64,000 nt of DNA from AWTP1-13 sp033764875 (GTDB taxonomy: Bacteria; Pseudomonadota; Alphaproteobacteria; Rhizobiales; Hyphomicrobiaceae): the NCBI GenBank assembly GCA_033764875.1, contig JANRIO010000044.1:51895-115894 (forward strand). Direction: 5' to 3'. Position 1 is the first letter of the stretch. Each line of letters opens with the position of its first letter. Shown here piece after piece: positions 1 through 7,889 of this stretch. The notes beneath the pieces are model-generated. The model was not told the origin of the DNA, did not search any database, and saw nothing but the letters and a program-made list of their open reading frames with translations. The position numbers and the translations under genes are program-made.

Positions 1-482
1 CCCTCGGCTCTGCCTCGGCAGAAGCGCTGGCGGGGGAAAGCCACGGCGCGCGCGGCACCGGTGCCCGGCGTGGGGCGTCTGCCCGAGCCCGCCCGACGCT
101 GGCGCATGGCGGACGATGGCCTGCAACAGTAGCCCCAATCGGGTTGTCGAGGAAAGGCAGGCATGTGCGCGGCCTGTGCAATCTTTCGGCTGCCGGGGCC
201 ATTGCCGGTCCGCGTCTGCCACCGGGCGGGCCGCGCAGAGGATCGGACCTGCGATCAACAGGCTAGCACGGCCAGCAGGGCGCGCACGCAAAGTGCCGCT
301 GTTGCCGCCTCGTGACGCAGCCGCCAGCAGTCCGCGTGCGCTTGCAACTGTTGCTGGCCCGACGCCCGCGAAGCATGTATCAGTTGACGAGATCGCCGCC
401 GTGCAGCGCCGGGAAGGGCGCCGTTCTCGCGTATCCTGCATCAGGCGGAGCCGTCCAATCACCTGATACAAAAGGTCTCTCC
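1..482. other. gene-free left edge / chpT upstream region
   Basis: No convincing gene is visible in these 482 bases. Short open frames here have compositions of the kind thrown up by G+C-rich noncoding DNA and no recognisable family. The last 60 bases contain an ATCAGG/CCTGAT inverted pair and the AAGG ribosome-binding site of chpT. The 3' end of an upstream gene could lie to the left of the window. Confidence 0.5.
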
Positions 483-1127
483 ATGACCGCACGCGCCCAA
501 CCGTCCGATCTCGAGCTTGCCGCGCTCATCTCCAGCAAGATCTGTCACGATGTCATCGGCCCTGTGGGCGCGATCTACAACGGCATCGAGATCCTCGACG
601 AGGACGACAACGCCGACGCCAAGACGTACGCCATGGACGTCATCCGCAACGTCACCGAGCAGGCCTCCGCCCGCCTGCAGTTCGCACGCTTCGCCTTCGG
701 CGCCGCAGGCTCAGCCGGCGCCCAGATCGAGCTCGGCACTGCCGAGCAGATCAGCCGCGGCCTCGTCGGCAAGGGCAAGCACAAGCTCGCCTGGCGCGGC
801 CAGCCCGGCTACATGGCCAAGGACAAGGTGAAGCTGCTGCTCAACCTGGTCGCCAGCTCCATCACCTGTCTGCCGCGCGGCGGCGAGATCGAGGTATCGA
901 TCCTCGGCAGCATGGAGAAGCCGGCCTTCGTGCTGCGCTGCCAGGGTCCCGGCGCCCGCCCGCCCCAGTATCTTGCCGAGTTCGTCGGCACCGGCGAGCC
1001 TCCCGCTCTCGATGCCATGACCATCCAGGCCTACTACACCTGGCGCCTGGCCGACACCTGCGTCATGCAGATCGAGATCGTCAAGGACGGCGCCGACGTC
1101 GTCATGGCGGCCAAGCCCAAGGCCTGA
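483..1127 (+). CDS. chpT: ChpT-like histidine phosphotransferase
   Basis: A 214-residue protein of the ChpT family, the phosphotransferase that in alphaproteobacteria passes phosphate from the CckA kinase to CtrA and CpdR. The phospho-accepting histidine is seen as His22 in the block KICHDVIGPVGAIYNG, which matches the family helix. The rest is the degenerate, non-catalytic ATPase-like domain, and length is normal. The start at 483 is preceded by AAGG at 8 bases; an open frame extends upstream to 312 but lacks the family N-terminus. A receiver-domain gene follows 129 bases downstream on the same strand, so the two may be co-transcribed. Role is family knowledge; the CtrA circuit in this organism is inferred. 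Confidence 0.93.
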   Translation: MTARAQPSDLELAALISSKICHDVIGPVGAIYNGIEILDEDDNADAKTYAMDVIRNVTEQASARLQFARFAFGAAGSAGAQIELGTAEQISRGLVGKGKHKLAWRGQPGYMAKDKVKLLLNLVASSITCLPRGGEIEVSILGSMEKPAFVLRCQGPGARPPQYLAEFVGTGEPPALDAMTIQAYYTWRLADTCVMQIEIVKDGADVVMAAKPKA

Positions 1128-1256
1128 GGCGCGGCGGACACGCGTCCCTCGCCTGGCCGCAATATTCCCCCCGCTCGTGCCGTCCTGCGACAATCCGGCA
1201 ACCTCCCGTTAAGGCTTTGCCGGCACCTTGGAAGCGCGGCATTGGCGGGGTTGCAG

Positions 1257-1625
1257 ATGAAATCGTGCTTGGTCATTGATGACTCGAGCATCGTGCGCAA
1301 GGTCGAGCGACGCATCGTCGAGCACCTGAGCATGATCGCGGCCGAGGCCGAGTTCGCCCAGGAGGCCATCGACTTCTGCAAGGCGCGCGGCCTGCCGGAT
1401 GCCATCCTGGTCGACTGCTCTCTGCCGGACATGCCCTCCAGCGAGCTCGTCACGCACCTGCGCGCCCTGCCCGGCGGCTCGCGGCCCTACATTCTCTATT
1501 GCGCCACCGAGAACGACGCCAAGGACATCAAGCGCGCCCTCATGGCCGGCGCCAGCGACTATCTCCTGAAGCCCTTCACGCGCCAGGACGTGCACGCCGC
1601 CTTCCTCTCGGCCGGGCTGCTGTAG
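1257..1625 (+). CDS. single-domain response regulator (CheY-like)
   Basis: A 122-residue stand-alone receiver domain with no output domain. The acidic pocket is Asp8-Asp9, the phospho-accepting residue Asp53 (in LVDCSLPDM), Thr84 and Lys105 (LLKPF); all needed residues are present. It probably works by protein-protein contact, as DivK and CpdR do. Position just after chpT suggests it exchanges phosphate with ChpT or a linked kinase; that is inference. ATG 1257 is preferred over the upstream TTG at 1242 because the family N-terminus begins M-K-x-C-L-V-I-D-D. It is not close enough to DivK or CpdR by eye to be named. Confidence 0.88.
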   Translation: MKSCLVIDDSSIVRKVERRIVEHLSMIAAEAEFAQEAIDFCKARGLPDAILVDCSLPDMPSSELVTHLRALPGGSRPYILYCATENDAKDIKRALMAGASDYLLKPFTRQDVHAAFLSAGLL

Positions 1626-1643
1626 GCAAAGGCGCAGCGGGTT

Positions 1644-2570
1644 TCATTTCACGGCCTCTCCTTCCGCGATGGCGCCCGCCCGCGGCCGCGCGGCAAGCGT
1701 GACGCCGGCCAGGATCAGCGCGAAGCCGACGAGATGATAGAGCTCGAGGCGCTCGCCCAGGATGGTCGTGGCCAGCAGCGCCGAGAACACCGGCACCGTG
1801 TGCAGGAAGGCGCTGGCCCGCGGCGCGCCGACGAGTTCGATGCCCTTGTTCCAGCACACGTAGGCGAGCAGCGTCGTCACCAGCGCCGAGTACAGGATCG
1901 CCACCACCGTGATCGGCGTCGGCTTGAGATGCAGGCCCGAGGCCAGCTCCCAGATGCCGAACGGCACGTTGACCGCGAGCGCCACCACCGAGATCGCGAA
2001 CATGAAGCTCATCGGCGCGATCGCCGGCCGCATCCTGACGCAGGCCGAGTAGATCGCCCACAGGCTCATGTTGCCGATGATGATGAGGTCGCCCGAGTTG
2101 AAGGTGAGACGCGCCAGCATCTGCGGGTCGAGCCGCGCCACGATCGCCAGCACGCCGAGGAACGACACCCCGACGCCGGCGAGCTGCACCGCGCCGAGCC
2201 GGTCTCCGAACAGCAGGAAGCTCGCCAGCACGATGAAGGCCGGCGACACCGAGCCGACGACGCCCATGTTGAGCGCCGTGGTGTACTTCAGGGCGACGAA
2301 CTGCAGCGTGCCGAACACGCCGGCCCCGACGACGCCGAGGAACAGGAGAACGCCCGCATGTGCCCGCATGCGCCTCCAGTCGGCCTGGATCTGCTCGGTC
2401 GTGAGCATGCCGATCAGCGCCGCGAGCAGGCTCCAGCGCACCACGGCGAGGCTCGCCGGCGGCACCTGGCTGGCGGCGGCGCGCGCCACGACGTGGTTGC
2501 CGGCCCAGGCCGCAGCCGGGATCAGCAGCAGCACGTAGGCGGCGGCCGGATGGCGAAGAAGCGTGCGCAT
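1644..2570 (-). CDS. DMT-superfamily EamA transporter
   Basis: A 308-residue polytopic membrane protein with the duplicated five-helix EamA architecture (two halves, roughly residues 10-145 and 160-290), like RhaT/YdcZ-type metabolite exporters. The second repeat shows the usual LGERL-x-x-Y-x-x-x-G block near residue 270. The substrate cannot be read from sequence. The start at 2570 gives a short cytoplasmic leader (MRTLLRHP) before the first helix; the frame is open further upstream to 2648 but that part reads as noncoding. It converges on the chpT pair, whose last gene ends 18 bases away. Confidence 0.87.
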   Translation of the reverse strand: MRTLLRHPAAAYVLLLIPAAAWAGNHVVARAAASQVPPASLAVVRWSLLAALIGMLTTEQIQADWRRMRAHAGVLLFLGVVGAGVFGTLQFVALKYTTALNMGVVGSVSPAFIVLASFLLFGDRLGAVQLAGVGVSFLGVLAIVARLDPQMLARLTFNSGDLIIIGNMSLWAIYSACVRMRPAIAPMSFMFAISVVALAVNVPFGIWELASGLHLKPTPITVVAILYSALVTTLLAYVCWNKGIELVGAPRASAFLHTVPVFSALLATTILGERLELYHLVGFALILAGVTLAARPRAGAIAEGEAVK

Positions 2571-2770
2571 GGGCAGGCGGCGTTTCCGTTTTGAGCCTGC
2601 CAGTTGCACGGGACGGCCGCCCGAGCAAGCCCAGCCCCGCATCAACACCTATGCGCAAGGCGGTGGCGTCCCCTGCGGCGAGCCGGCGCCGCTCGCGCCG
2701 CCATCCACCCACCTGGGTCCCCGCTGTCCGCGCTGCGCGCTCCGGCGGGGAATGCATCGCCCACCACACC

Positions 2771-2954
2771 CACACCCGTGTCACCCCAGACGGCGCCCAG
2801 TTGTAGGTCGGGTAGAGCCGAAGGCGAAACCCGACATCCAGCGCGGGCAGTGTCGTGTCGGGCACACCCGTGTCACCCCAGACGGCGCCCAGTCGTAGGT
2901 CGGGTAGAGCCGAAGGCGAAACCCGACATCCAGCGCGGGCAGTGTCGTGTCGGG
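2771..2954. repeat. two tandem 92-bp repeat units (REP-like palindromes)
   Basis: Two contiguous 92-base units (2771-2862 and 2863-2954) differ at a single base (ttgtagg versus tcgtagg). Each carries an imperfect palindrome beginning GTAGGTCGGGTAGAGCCG and ending AAACCCGAC, at 2803-2839 and 2895-2931. This form resembles the GTAGG(T/G)(C/G)GGGT...ACCC repetitive extragenic palindromes common in Rhizobiales genomes. Confidence 0.85.
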
Positions 2955-2979
2955 CTTCGCTGCGCTCTACCCGACCTAC
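2949..2979 (-). repeat. third REP-like palindrome copy, inverted
   Basis: The reverse complement reads GTAGGTCGGGTAGAGCGCAG and ends AAGCCCGAC, so it is an inverted relative of the two palindromes at 2803 and 2895. With the second copy it can form a long cruciform or RNA stem just after the mutL stop codon at 3011. Confidence 0.75.
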
Positions 2980-3010
2980 GGCCGGCGCGCTCCCGCGCAC
3001 GGGGGTGTCC

Positions 3011-4837
3011 TCACCGCCTCCCGAACAGCCGCTCGATGTCGGAGAGCTTGAGCTCCACGTAGGTGGGGCGGCCGTGGTTGCACTGGCCCGAGCGCGGTGT
3101 CGCCTCCATCTCGCGCAGCAGGGCGTTCATCTCCTCGGGCGTCAGCCGCCGGCCGGCGCGGACGCTGCCGTGGCAGGCCATGCGCGAGGCGACCGCCTCG
3201 AGCCGGTCCCGGAGCAGGCCAGCGCCCTTCTCCGCCGCCGCGTCCGCCGCCAGGTCCCGCACCAGACCCTTGATGTTGCCGCCGGCGAGGAGTGCCGGCA
3301 CCTCGCGCACCAGCACCGCGCCCCCGCCGAAGGCCTCCAGAACGAGGCCGAGCCGGGCGAGGTCGGGGGCATTGGCGAGCAGCGCCTCCGCCTCGTCGGC
3401 CTCGACCTCCACGATCTCCGGAATCAGCAGCGCCTGCCGCGCGAGGCCATCCTCGACAAGCGCGGTCTTCAGCCGCTCGTAGACCAGGCGCTCGTGCGCG
3501 GCGTGCTGGTCGACGATGACCACGGACGTGCGTGTCTGCGCCACGATGTAGGTCTCGTGCAGCTGCGCGCGTGCGGCCCCCAGCGGCCTGTCGAGCTGGT
3601 CGGGCGCGGCCGGCGCCGCATCGGCCGCGGCATTGGCGCTCGGCAGGTCGAGGGCTGCGAGCGGCGCCTGCCAGCCTTCACCGAAGGCGCCGCGCGTGCC
3701 GCCGCGGAATTCGCCGCGCGGGGCCCACCCCGCGCCCGTGACGCCGCCGGCCGCCGCAGCGGGCCCCGCACGTGCCGTCCGCTCCAGCGCGCCTTCCAGC
3801 ACGGCAACCGTCTGCGCCCCGCCGAAGCTCGACGCGCGGTGCCCGCCCGCCTCCAATGCCGCTCTGAGCCCGCCCGCCACCAGCGCCCGGATGCGGCCGG
3901 CGTCGCGGAAACGCACCTCGGCCTTGGCCGGATGCACGTTCACATCGACCTCGCGCGCATCGAGATCCACGAACAGGGCGAGCAGCGGATAGCGGCCCTT
4001 GGGCAGCATGTCGCCGTAGGCGGCACGCACCGCCCCGATCAGCAGCTTGTCGCGTACGGGCCGCCGGTTGACGAACAGGAACTGCAGCCCCGGGTCCGGC
4101 CTGTTCAGCGTCGGCAGGCCGGCGAAGCCCGACACCGTCACGCCTTCGCGCTCGAGCCCGACGGGCAGCGCATCGTCGAGGAACTCGCGGCCCATGATGC
4201 GCGCCAGCCGGTTGAGATGCCCCTCCGCCCCGAGCGGCTGCGCGGGCAGCCGCAGGCCCACCCGCTCGCCCGTGGTCAGCGAGAAGCCGACCTCCGGATA
4301 GGCCATGGCGATGCGCTTCACCACCTCGGAGATCGCCATGTTCTCCGCCCGCTCGGACTTGAGGAACTTGAGCCGCGCCGGCGTTGCGCTGAACAGCTCG
4401 CGCACCTCGACCCGCGTGCCGGGATTGACGGCTGCCGGCCGCACGCTCCCCTTGGCGCCGCGGTCGACGACGATCTCGTGCCCCGCAGCCTCCCCGCCCT
4501 GGCGCGAGGCGATGGCGAGCCGGGCGACCGAGCCGATCGAGGGCAGCGCCTCGCCGCGGAAGCCCATGGTCCGGATGTTGAACAGGTCCTCGTCGGCGAG
4601 CTTGGAGGTGGCGTGCCGCTCCACCGCCAGCGCCAGCTCCGCCGCGCTCATGCCGCAGCCGTCGTCGCCGACCCGGATCAGCGACAGCCCGCCCGCCGCC
4701 GTCACCACCTCGATCTCGCGCGCACCCGCATCGAGCGCGTTCTCGACCAGCTCCTTGATCACGCTCGCCGGCCGCTCGATCACCTCGCCGGCAGCGATGC
4801 GGTTGATGGTCTCGGGACTGAGCTGGCGGATGCGCAA
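3011..4837 (-). CDS. mutL: DNA mismatch repair protein MutL
   Basis: A 608-residue MutL. The GHKL ATPase domain is complete: ELVENALDAGA near residue 30, DDGCGM at 58-63, GFRGEALPSIG at 92-102 and VNRRPVRD near 256. A Pro/Ala/Gly-rich linker (about 340-420) joins it to the C-terminal dimerisation domain. That domain carries DQHAAHERLVYE at 443-454, which fits the DQHA-x2-E-x4-E metal-binding motif of nicking-type MutL, plus ACHGSVRAG and CNHGRPT near the end. It is therefore predicted to be an endonuclease, unlike the E. coli enzyme. No mutS is in the window. It is the last of three minus-strand genes after manC and pgi. Confidence 0.97.
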   Translation of the reverse strand: MRIRQLSPETINRIAAGEVIERPASVIKELVENALDAGAREIEVVTAAGGLSLIRVGDDGCGMSAAELALAVERHATSKLADEDLFNIRTMGFRGEALPSIGSVARLAIASRQGGEAAGHEIVVDRGAKGSVRPAAVNPGTRVEVRELFSATPARLKFLKSERAENMAISEVVKRIAMAYPEVGFSLTTGERVGLRLPAQPLGAEGHLNRLARIMGREFLDDALPVGLEREGVTVSGFAGLPTLNRPDPGLQFLFVNRRPVRDKLLIGAVRAAYGDMLPKGRYPLLALFVDLDAREVDVNVHPAKAEVRFRDAGRIRALVAGGLRAALEAGGHRASSFGGAQTVAVLEGALERTARAGPAAAAGGVTGAGWAPRGEFRGGTRGAFGEGWQAPLAALDLPSANAAADAAPAAPDQLDRPLGAARAQLHETYIVAQTRTSVVIVDQHAAHERLVYERLKTALVEDGLARQALLIPEIVEVEADEAEALLANAPDLARLGLVLEAFGGGAVLVREVPALLAGGNIKGLVRDLAADAAAEKGAGLLRDRLEAVASRMACHGSVRAGRRLTPEEMNALLREMEATPRSGQCNHGRPTYVELKLSDIERLFGRR

Positions 4838-4902
4838 GGGGCGCGCTCCTTCCGGACGGATCGTGCTGCCATCAATCCCGATGCGGAAGGCGCTGCTAAG
4901 GC

Positions 4903-4919
4903 GGGGCCTTGAGGGCCCC
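4903..4919 (-). terminator. small hairpin between pgi and mutL
   Basis: GGGGCC and GGCCCC form a 6-bp stem around a 5-base loop just after the pgi stop codon. There is no U-tract, so it could as easily be an mRNA 3'-end stabiliser as a terminator. Confidence 0.3.
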
Positions 4920-4924
4920 AGGGG

Positions 4925-6262
4925 CTACTGCGGCATCGCCGCCACGCGCTCCCGCGTGATCACCTTGGCCAGCTCGACGGCCGGCTGGTCGAACGGATCG
5001 ATGCCCCACAACCTCGCCGCGAGAATCGTCTCCAGCATCAGGTGCATCATCAAAGCCCCGAGCGCGTGCTCGTCAAGTGTGGGGACCTCGAAGATGCGCA
5101 CCGGCCGGCCGGCCTTGATCAGCGCCTGCGGCAGCGCCACCGACTGCGCCTCGACCAGATCCCCCGTCGTGCGCCCCCCGAGATAGCCGAGCCCCGCGCT
5201 GTCGGCGAGCGCCTTGGACAGCTTCGGCCCGGTGCCGGCCATCGGCGTACGCACCACGTTGATCACGTAGTCGCGCGGGCCGTCCATGAACAGCTGCAAT
5301 TGGCTGTGCTGGTCGAGCGGGCCGACGCAGGCGATGGGTGCCGTGCCGCGGCCGGCCTTGCCGAGGCTCTCGGCCCACAGCTGCGCGTACCAGTGCGAGA
5401 ATTTCCCGAGCCGGTCCGAGTAGGGCATCATCACGCTGGCGCGGATGCCCTTGTGGTCGCAGAGCGCGACCGCCAGCGCGGCGCCCACGGCAGGCGCGAG
5501 CTGCGCCGGGTCCTTGGCGGCGAGCATCGCCTGCACCACGGACTGGGCCCCGCGCCGCACCGCGCGCGCATCGAGCCCGCGCGCGATCGCCGGCATCAGC
5601 CCGACGTTGGTCAGCACCGAGAATCGCCCGCCGATGCCGGTGTGGTGCGCAAGCAGCGGGATGCCGTGCTGCTCAAACAGCGTCCTGAGGCCGTTGCCCT
5701 TGGCCGGCACCGCCGGCTCCGTGATGCCGAGGAAGAGCTTCGGGATCCGGTCCCCGAGCCCCTTGTCCTTCACCGCCTGCAGCGCCGCCAGCGCCTGCAC
5801 GAGCGTCTCGGGCGTGCCGCCCGACTTCGACGTGACGACGAAGCGGGTGCGCGCCAGATCGAGGGAGGCGAGCGCGGAGGCGAGCGTCAGCGGATCGAGG
5901 TTGTCGTAGAAGCGCGTACGCGGCCGCATCCGCTGCGAGGGGCTGGCGACGCCCGGGATGTTCCAGCCGCCGAGCTGGGCGAGCGTCTGCCCGCCGAGCG
6001 CCGATCCGCCGGTGCCGAAGAAGACGACCGTCTCGGCGCCCTCGGCGAGCGCATTGAATGCCGCCTCGGCCTCGGCCACGTCCTCGCTCGCCTCGCTGAT
6101 GCGCAGCAGCGCGATGCGCCCCTCGGCGTAGTCCGCCTTCAGATCGGCCAGCGCCGGCGCAAGACGCGCGACCTTGGCGTCCAGCTGCGATCTGCTGAGC
6201 CCGTTGCCGCCGATCGCCTCCTCGAGGCAGCCGGAGACGATTTGCGTGTAGGCGTCGGACAT
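4925..6262 (-). CDS. pgi: glucose-6-phosphate isomerase (short form)
   Basis: Interconverts glucose 6-phosphate and fructose 6-phosphate in the cytoplasm. The protein is 445 residues, shorter than the roughly 550-residue enterobacterial enzyme but of the compact type. Both SIS sugar-phosphate domains are visible: FFGTGGSALGG at 81-91, TSKSGGTPET at 144-153, GGRFSVLT at 211-218, WAESLGK near 296-302 and the signature GPLDQHSQLQLF at 314-325. It lies 55 bases after manC on the same strand. Together they could supply the fructose 6-phosphate to GDP-mannose route, the PMI step being covered by family bifunctionality or another gene. Confidence 0.95.
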   Translation of the reverse strand: MSDAYTQIVSGCLEEAIGGNGLSRSQLDAKVARLAPALADLKADYAEGRIALLRISEASEDVAEAEAAFNALAEGAETVVFFGTGGSALGGQTLAQLGGWNIPGVASPSQRMRPRTRFYDNLDPLTLASALASLDLARTRFVVTSKSGGTPETLVQALAALQAVKDKGLGDRIPKLFLGITEPAVPAKGNGLRTLFEQHGIPLLAHHTGIGGRFSVLTNVGLMPAIARGLDARAVRRGAQSVVQAMLAAKDPAQLAPAVGAALAVALCDHKGIRASVMMPYSDRLGKFSHWYAQLWAESLGKAGRGTAPIACVGPLDQHSQLQLFMDGPRDYVINVVRTPMAGTGPKLSKALADSAGLGYLGGRTTGDLVEAQSVALPQALIKAGRPVRIFEVPTLDEHALGALMMHLMLETILAARLWGIDPFDQPAVELAKVITRERVAAMPQ

Positions 6263-6317
6263 GGGCTTACCTCGGCGAAAGTGGATCGGCGCTGCCGCAC
6301 GCTAACGAACGAGCCCT

Positions 6318-7760
6318 CTATTTGGTCTCGTCGGGCGCCCTTTGATAGATGTCGTCGGAGCGCACGATGTCGTCCTCTCCGAGATAGCTGCCGATCTGCA
6401 CCTCGATCATCTCGAGCGGCGTCTTGCCGGGGTTCTCGAGCCGGTGCCACTGCGTCGCCACGATGTAGACGCTCTCGTTCTCGCGCACGAGCTTCTCGGT
6501 CTCGCCCACGGTCACCTTGGCCGTGCCGTGCACCACGACCCAGTGCTCCGAGCGGTGATGATGCATCTGCATGGACAGCTTGCCGCCGGGCTTCACGTGC
6601 AGCAGCTTCACCTGGAAGCGCGGCCCGATCGACAGCGTCTCGAAGAAGCCCCACGGCCGGTGGCTGCGCACGTGTCCCTGGTGCTCGCGCCGGCCCTGCT
6701 CCTTGAGGCGCGCCACGATGTTCGACACGTTCTGCGCCCGCGCCCGGTCGGCCACCAGCAGCGCGTCGGGCGTATCGACGATGACGAGGTCCTTGACGCC
6801 GAGCGTGGCAACAAGCGCCCGCTCCGAGTGCACGTAGCAATTGCTCGTATCCTCGAGCACGGCGTCGCCCTCGACCGCGTTGCCGGCCGCGTCGTGGGGC
6901 GCCAGGTCCCACAGCGACGACCACGAGCCGACATCGCTCCAGCCGACGTCGATGGGGATGACGGCCGCCTTCTGCGTCCGCTCCATGACGGCGTAGTCGA
7001 CCGAGATCGAGGGCGCCTCCTTGAAGGCCTCCGCATCGAGCCGCGTGAAGCCGAGATCCTGGCCCGCCTTGCGGAAAGCCGCCTCCGCCGCCTTGAGGAT
7101 CGCCGGCTCGAGGGCGCCGAGCTCCTCCAGGAAGGCCCGCGCCGAGAACACGAAGATGCCGCTGTTCCAGGCGTAGTCGCCCGAGGCGACGTAGGTCTCC
7201 GCCACCTCCTTCTTCGGCTTCTCGGTGAACTCCGCGACCGAGTAGGCGCCCTCGAAGCCGGGCAGCGCCTTGCCGCGGCGGATGTAGCCGTAGCCTGTAT
7301 GCGGGCCGTCCGGCTTGATGCCGAACAGAACCAGCCGCCCCTCGCTGGCGACCTCGGCGGCCTTGCGCGCGGCGGCTGCGAAACCGGCCTGGTCCTTGAT
7401 CACGTGGTCGGAAGGCATCACCACCATGATGCCGCCGGGATCGCGCGCCAGCACGCTCAAGGCGGCCACCGCGATCGCCGGCGCCGTGTTGCGGGCGACC
7501 GGCTCCAGGATGATGGCGCTGGGCGAGACGCCTGCCCGCTCCGCCTCCTCCAGCACCAGGAAGCGGTGGTCGTTGTTGCAGATCAGGATCGGCTGGGCGA
7601 ACCCGGCTTTTGCCGGCAGCCGCTTCAGGCTGGCGACCAGGAAGCTCGCATCCTGCCCGCTCGAGAAACGAATGAATTGCTTGGGATACATGGTGCGCGA
7701 CAGGGGCCACAGCCGTGTGCCCGAGCCGCCCGAGAGAATGACTGGAAATAGCGACTGCAT
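6318..7760 (-). CDS. manC: mannose-1-phosphate guanylyltransferase (GMP-PMI family)
   Basis: A 480-residue type II GDP-mannose pyrophosphorylase/phosphomannose isomerase relative. The nucleotidyltransferase domain opens with LSGGSGTRLWPLSRTMYPKQ (from residue 9) and contains the VMPSDH block. The C-terminal cupin, about residues 365-480, has PGGKLSMQMHHHRSEHW, the metal-binding histidines of the isomerase half. It makes GDP-mannose for lipopolysaccharide, exopolysaccharide or glycoconjugates. Whether the isomerase half is active cannot be decided by eye. It is the first gene of the manC-pgi-mutL run. Confidence 0.95.
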   Translation of the reverse strand: MQSLFPVILSGGSGTRLWPLSRTMYPKQFIRFSSGQDASFLVASLKRLPAKAGFAQPILICNNDHRFLVLEEAERAGVSPSAIILEPVARNTAPAIAVAALSVLARDPGGIMVVMPSDHVIKDQAGFAAAARKAAEVASEGRLVLFGIKPDGPHTGYGYIRRGKALPGFEGAYSVAEFTEKPKKEVAETYVASGDYAWNSGIFVFSARAFLEELGALEPAILKAAEAAFRKAGQDLGFTRLDAEAFKEAPSISVDYAVMERTQKAAVIPIDVGWSDVGSWSSLWDLAPHDAAGNAVEGDAVLEDTSNCYVHSERALVATLGVKDLVIVDTPDALLVADRARAQNVSNIVARLKEQGRREHQGHVRSHRPWGFFETLSIGPRFQVKLLHVKPGGKLSMQMHHHRSEHWVVVHGTAKVTVGETEKLVRENESVYIVATQWHRLENPGKTPLEMIEVQIGSYLGEDDIVRSDDIYQRAPDETK

Positions 7761-7889
7761 GCGCGTCCTGCCGTTGGCGTCTCGCGTGCCTGTCCTAGCA
7801 CCGACGAGCCGGCCGCCTCAACCTCTTCCGGACGCTGTCGCCGCGGCCGGCGGCAGGATAGTGGCCGTATGCTGAACGGGCTGCGCCGG

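Larger units (their letters stand above)
2571..3010. other. intergenic region holding palindromic repeats
   Basis: This 440-base gap between the EamA gene and mutL has no credible gene. Its right half is a cluster of palindromic repeats, listed separately. The left part (2571-2770) is low-complexity G+C-rich DNA in which I see nothing functional. Confidence 0.6.

Noticed and set aside
116..466. 116-codon open frame at the left edge
   Set aside because: Cys/Arg/Ala-rich with no family resemblance and no ribosome-binding site; probably noncoding.
2771..2954. Possible CRISPR array
   Set aside because: Only two contiguous units with no unique spacers, palindromic content and no cas genes.
1576..3000. 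474-codon frame overlapping the EamA gene and the repeats
   Set aside because: It runs in another frame through a clear transporter gene and through repeat DNA.
2855..4912. 685-codon open frame antisense to mutL
   Set aside because: It is complementary to a textbook MutL and has an Arg/Ala-rich composition typical of shadow frames in very G+C-rich DNA.
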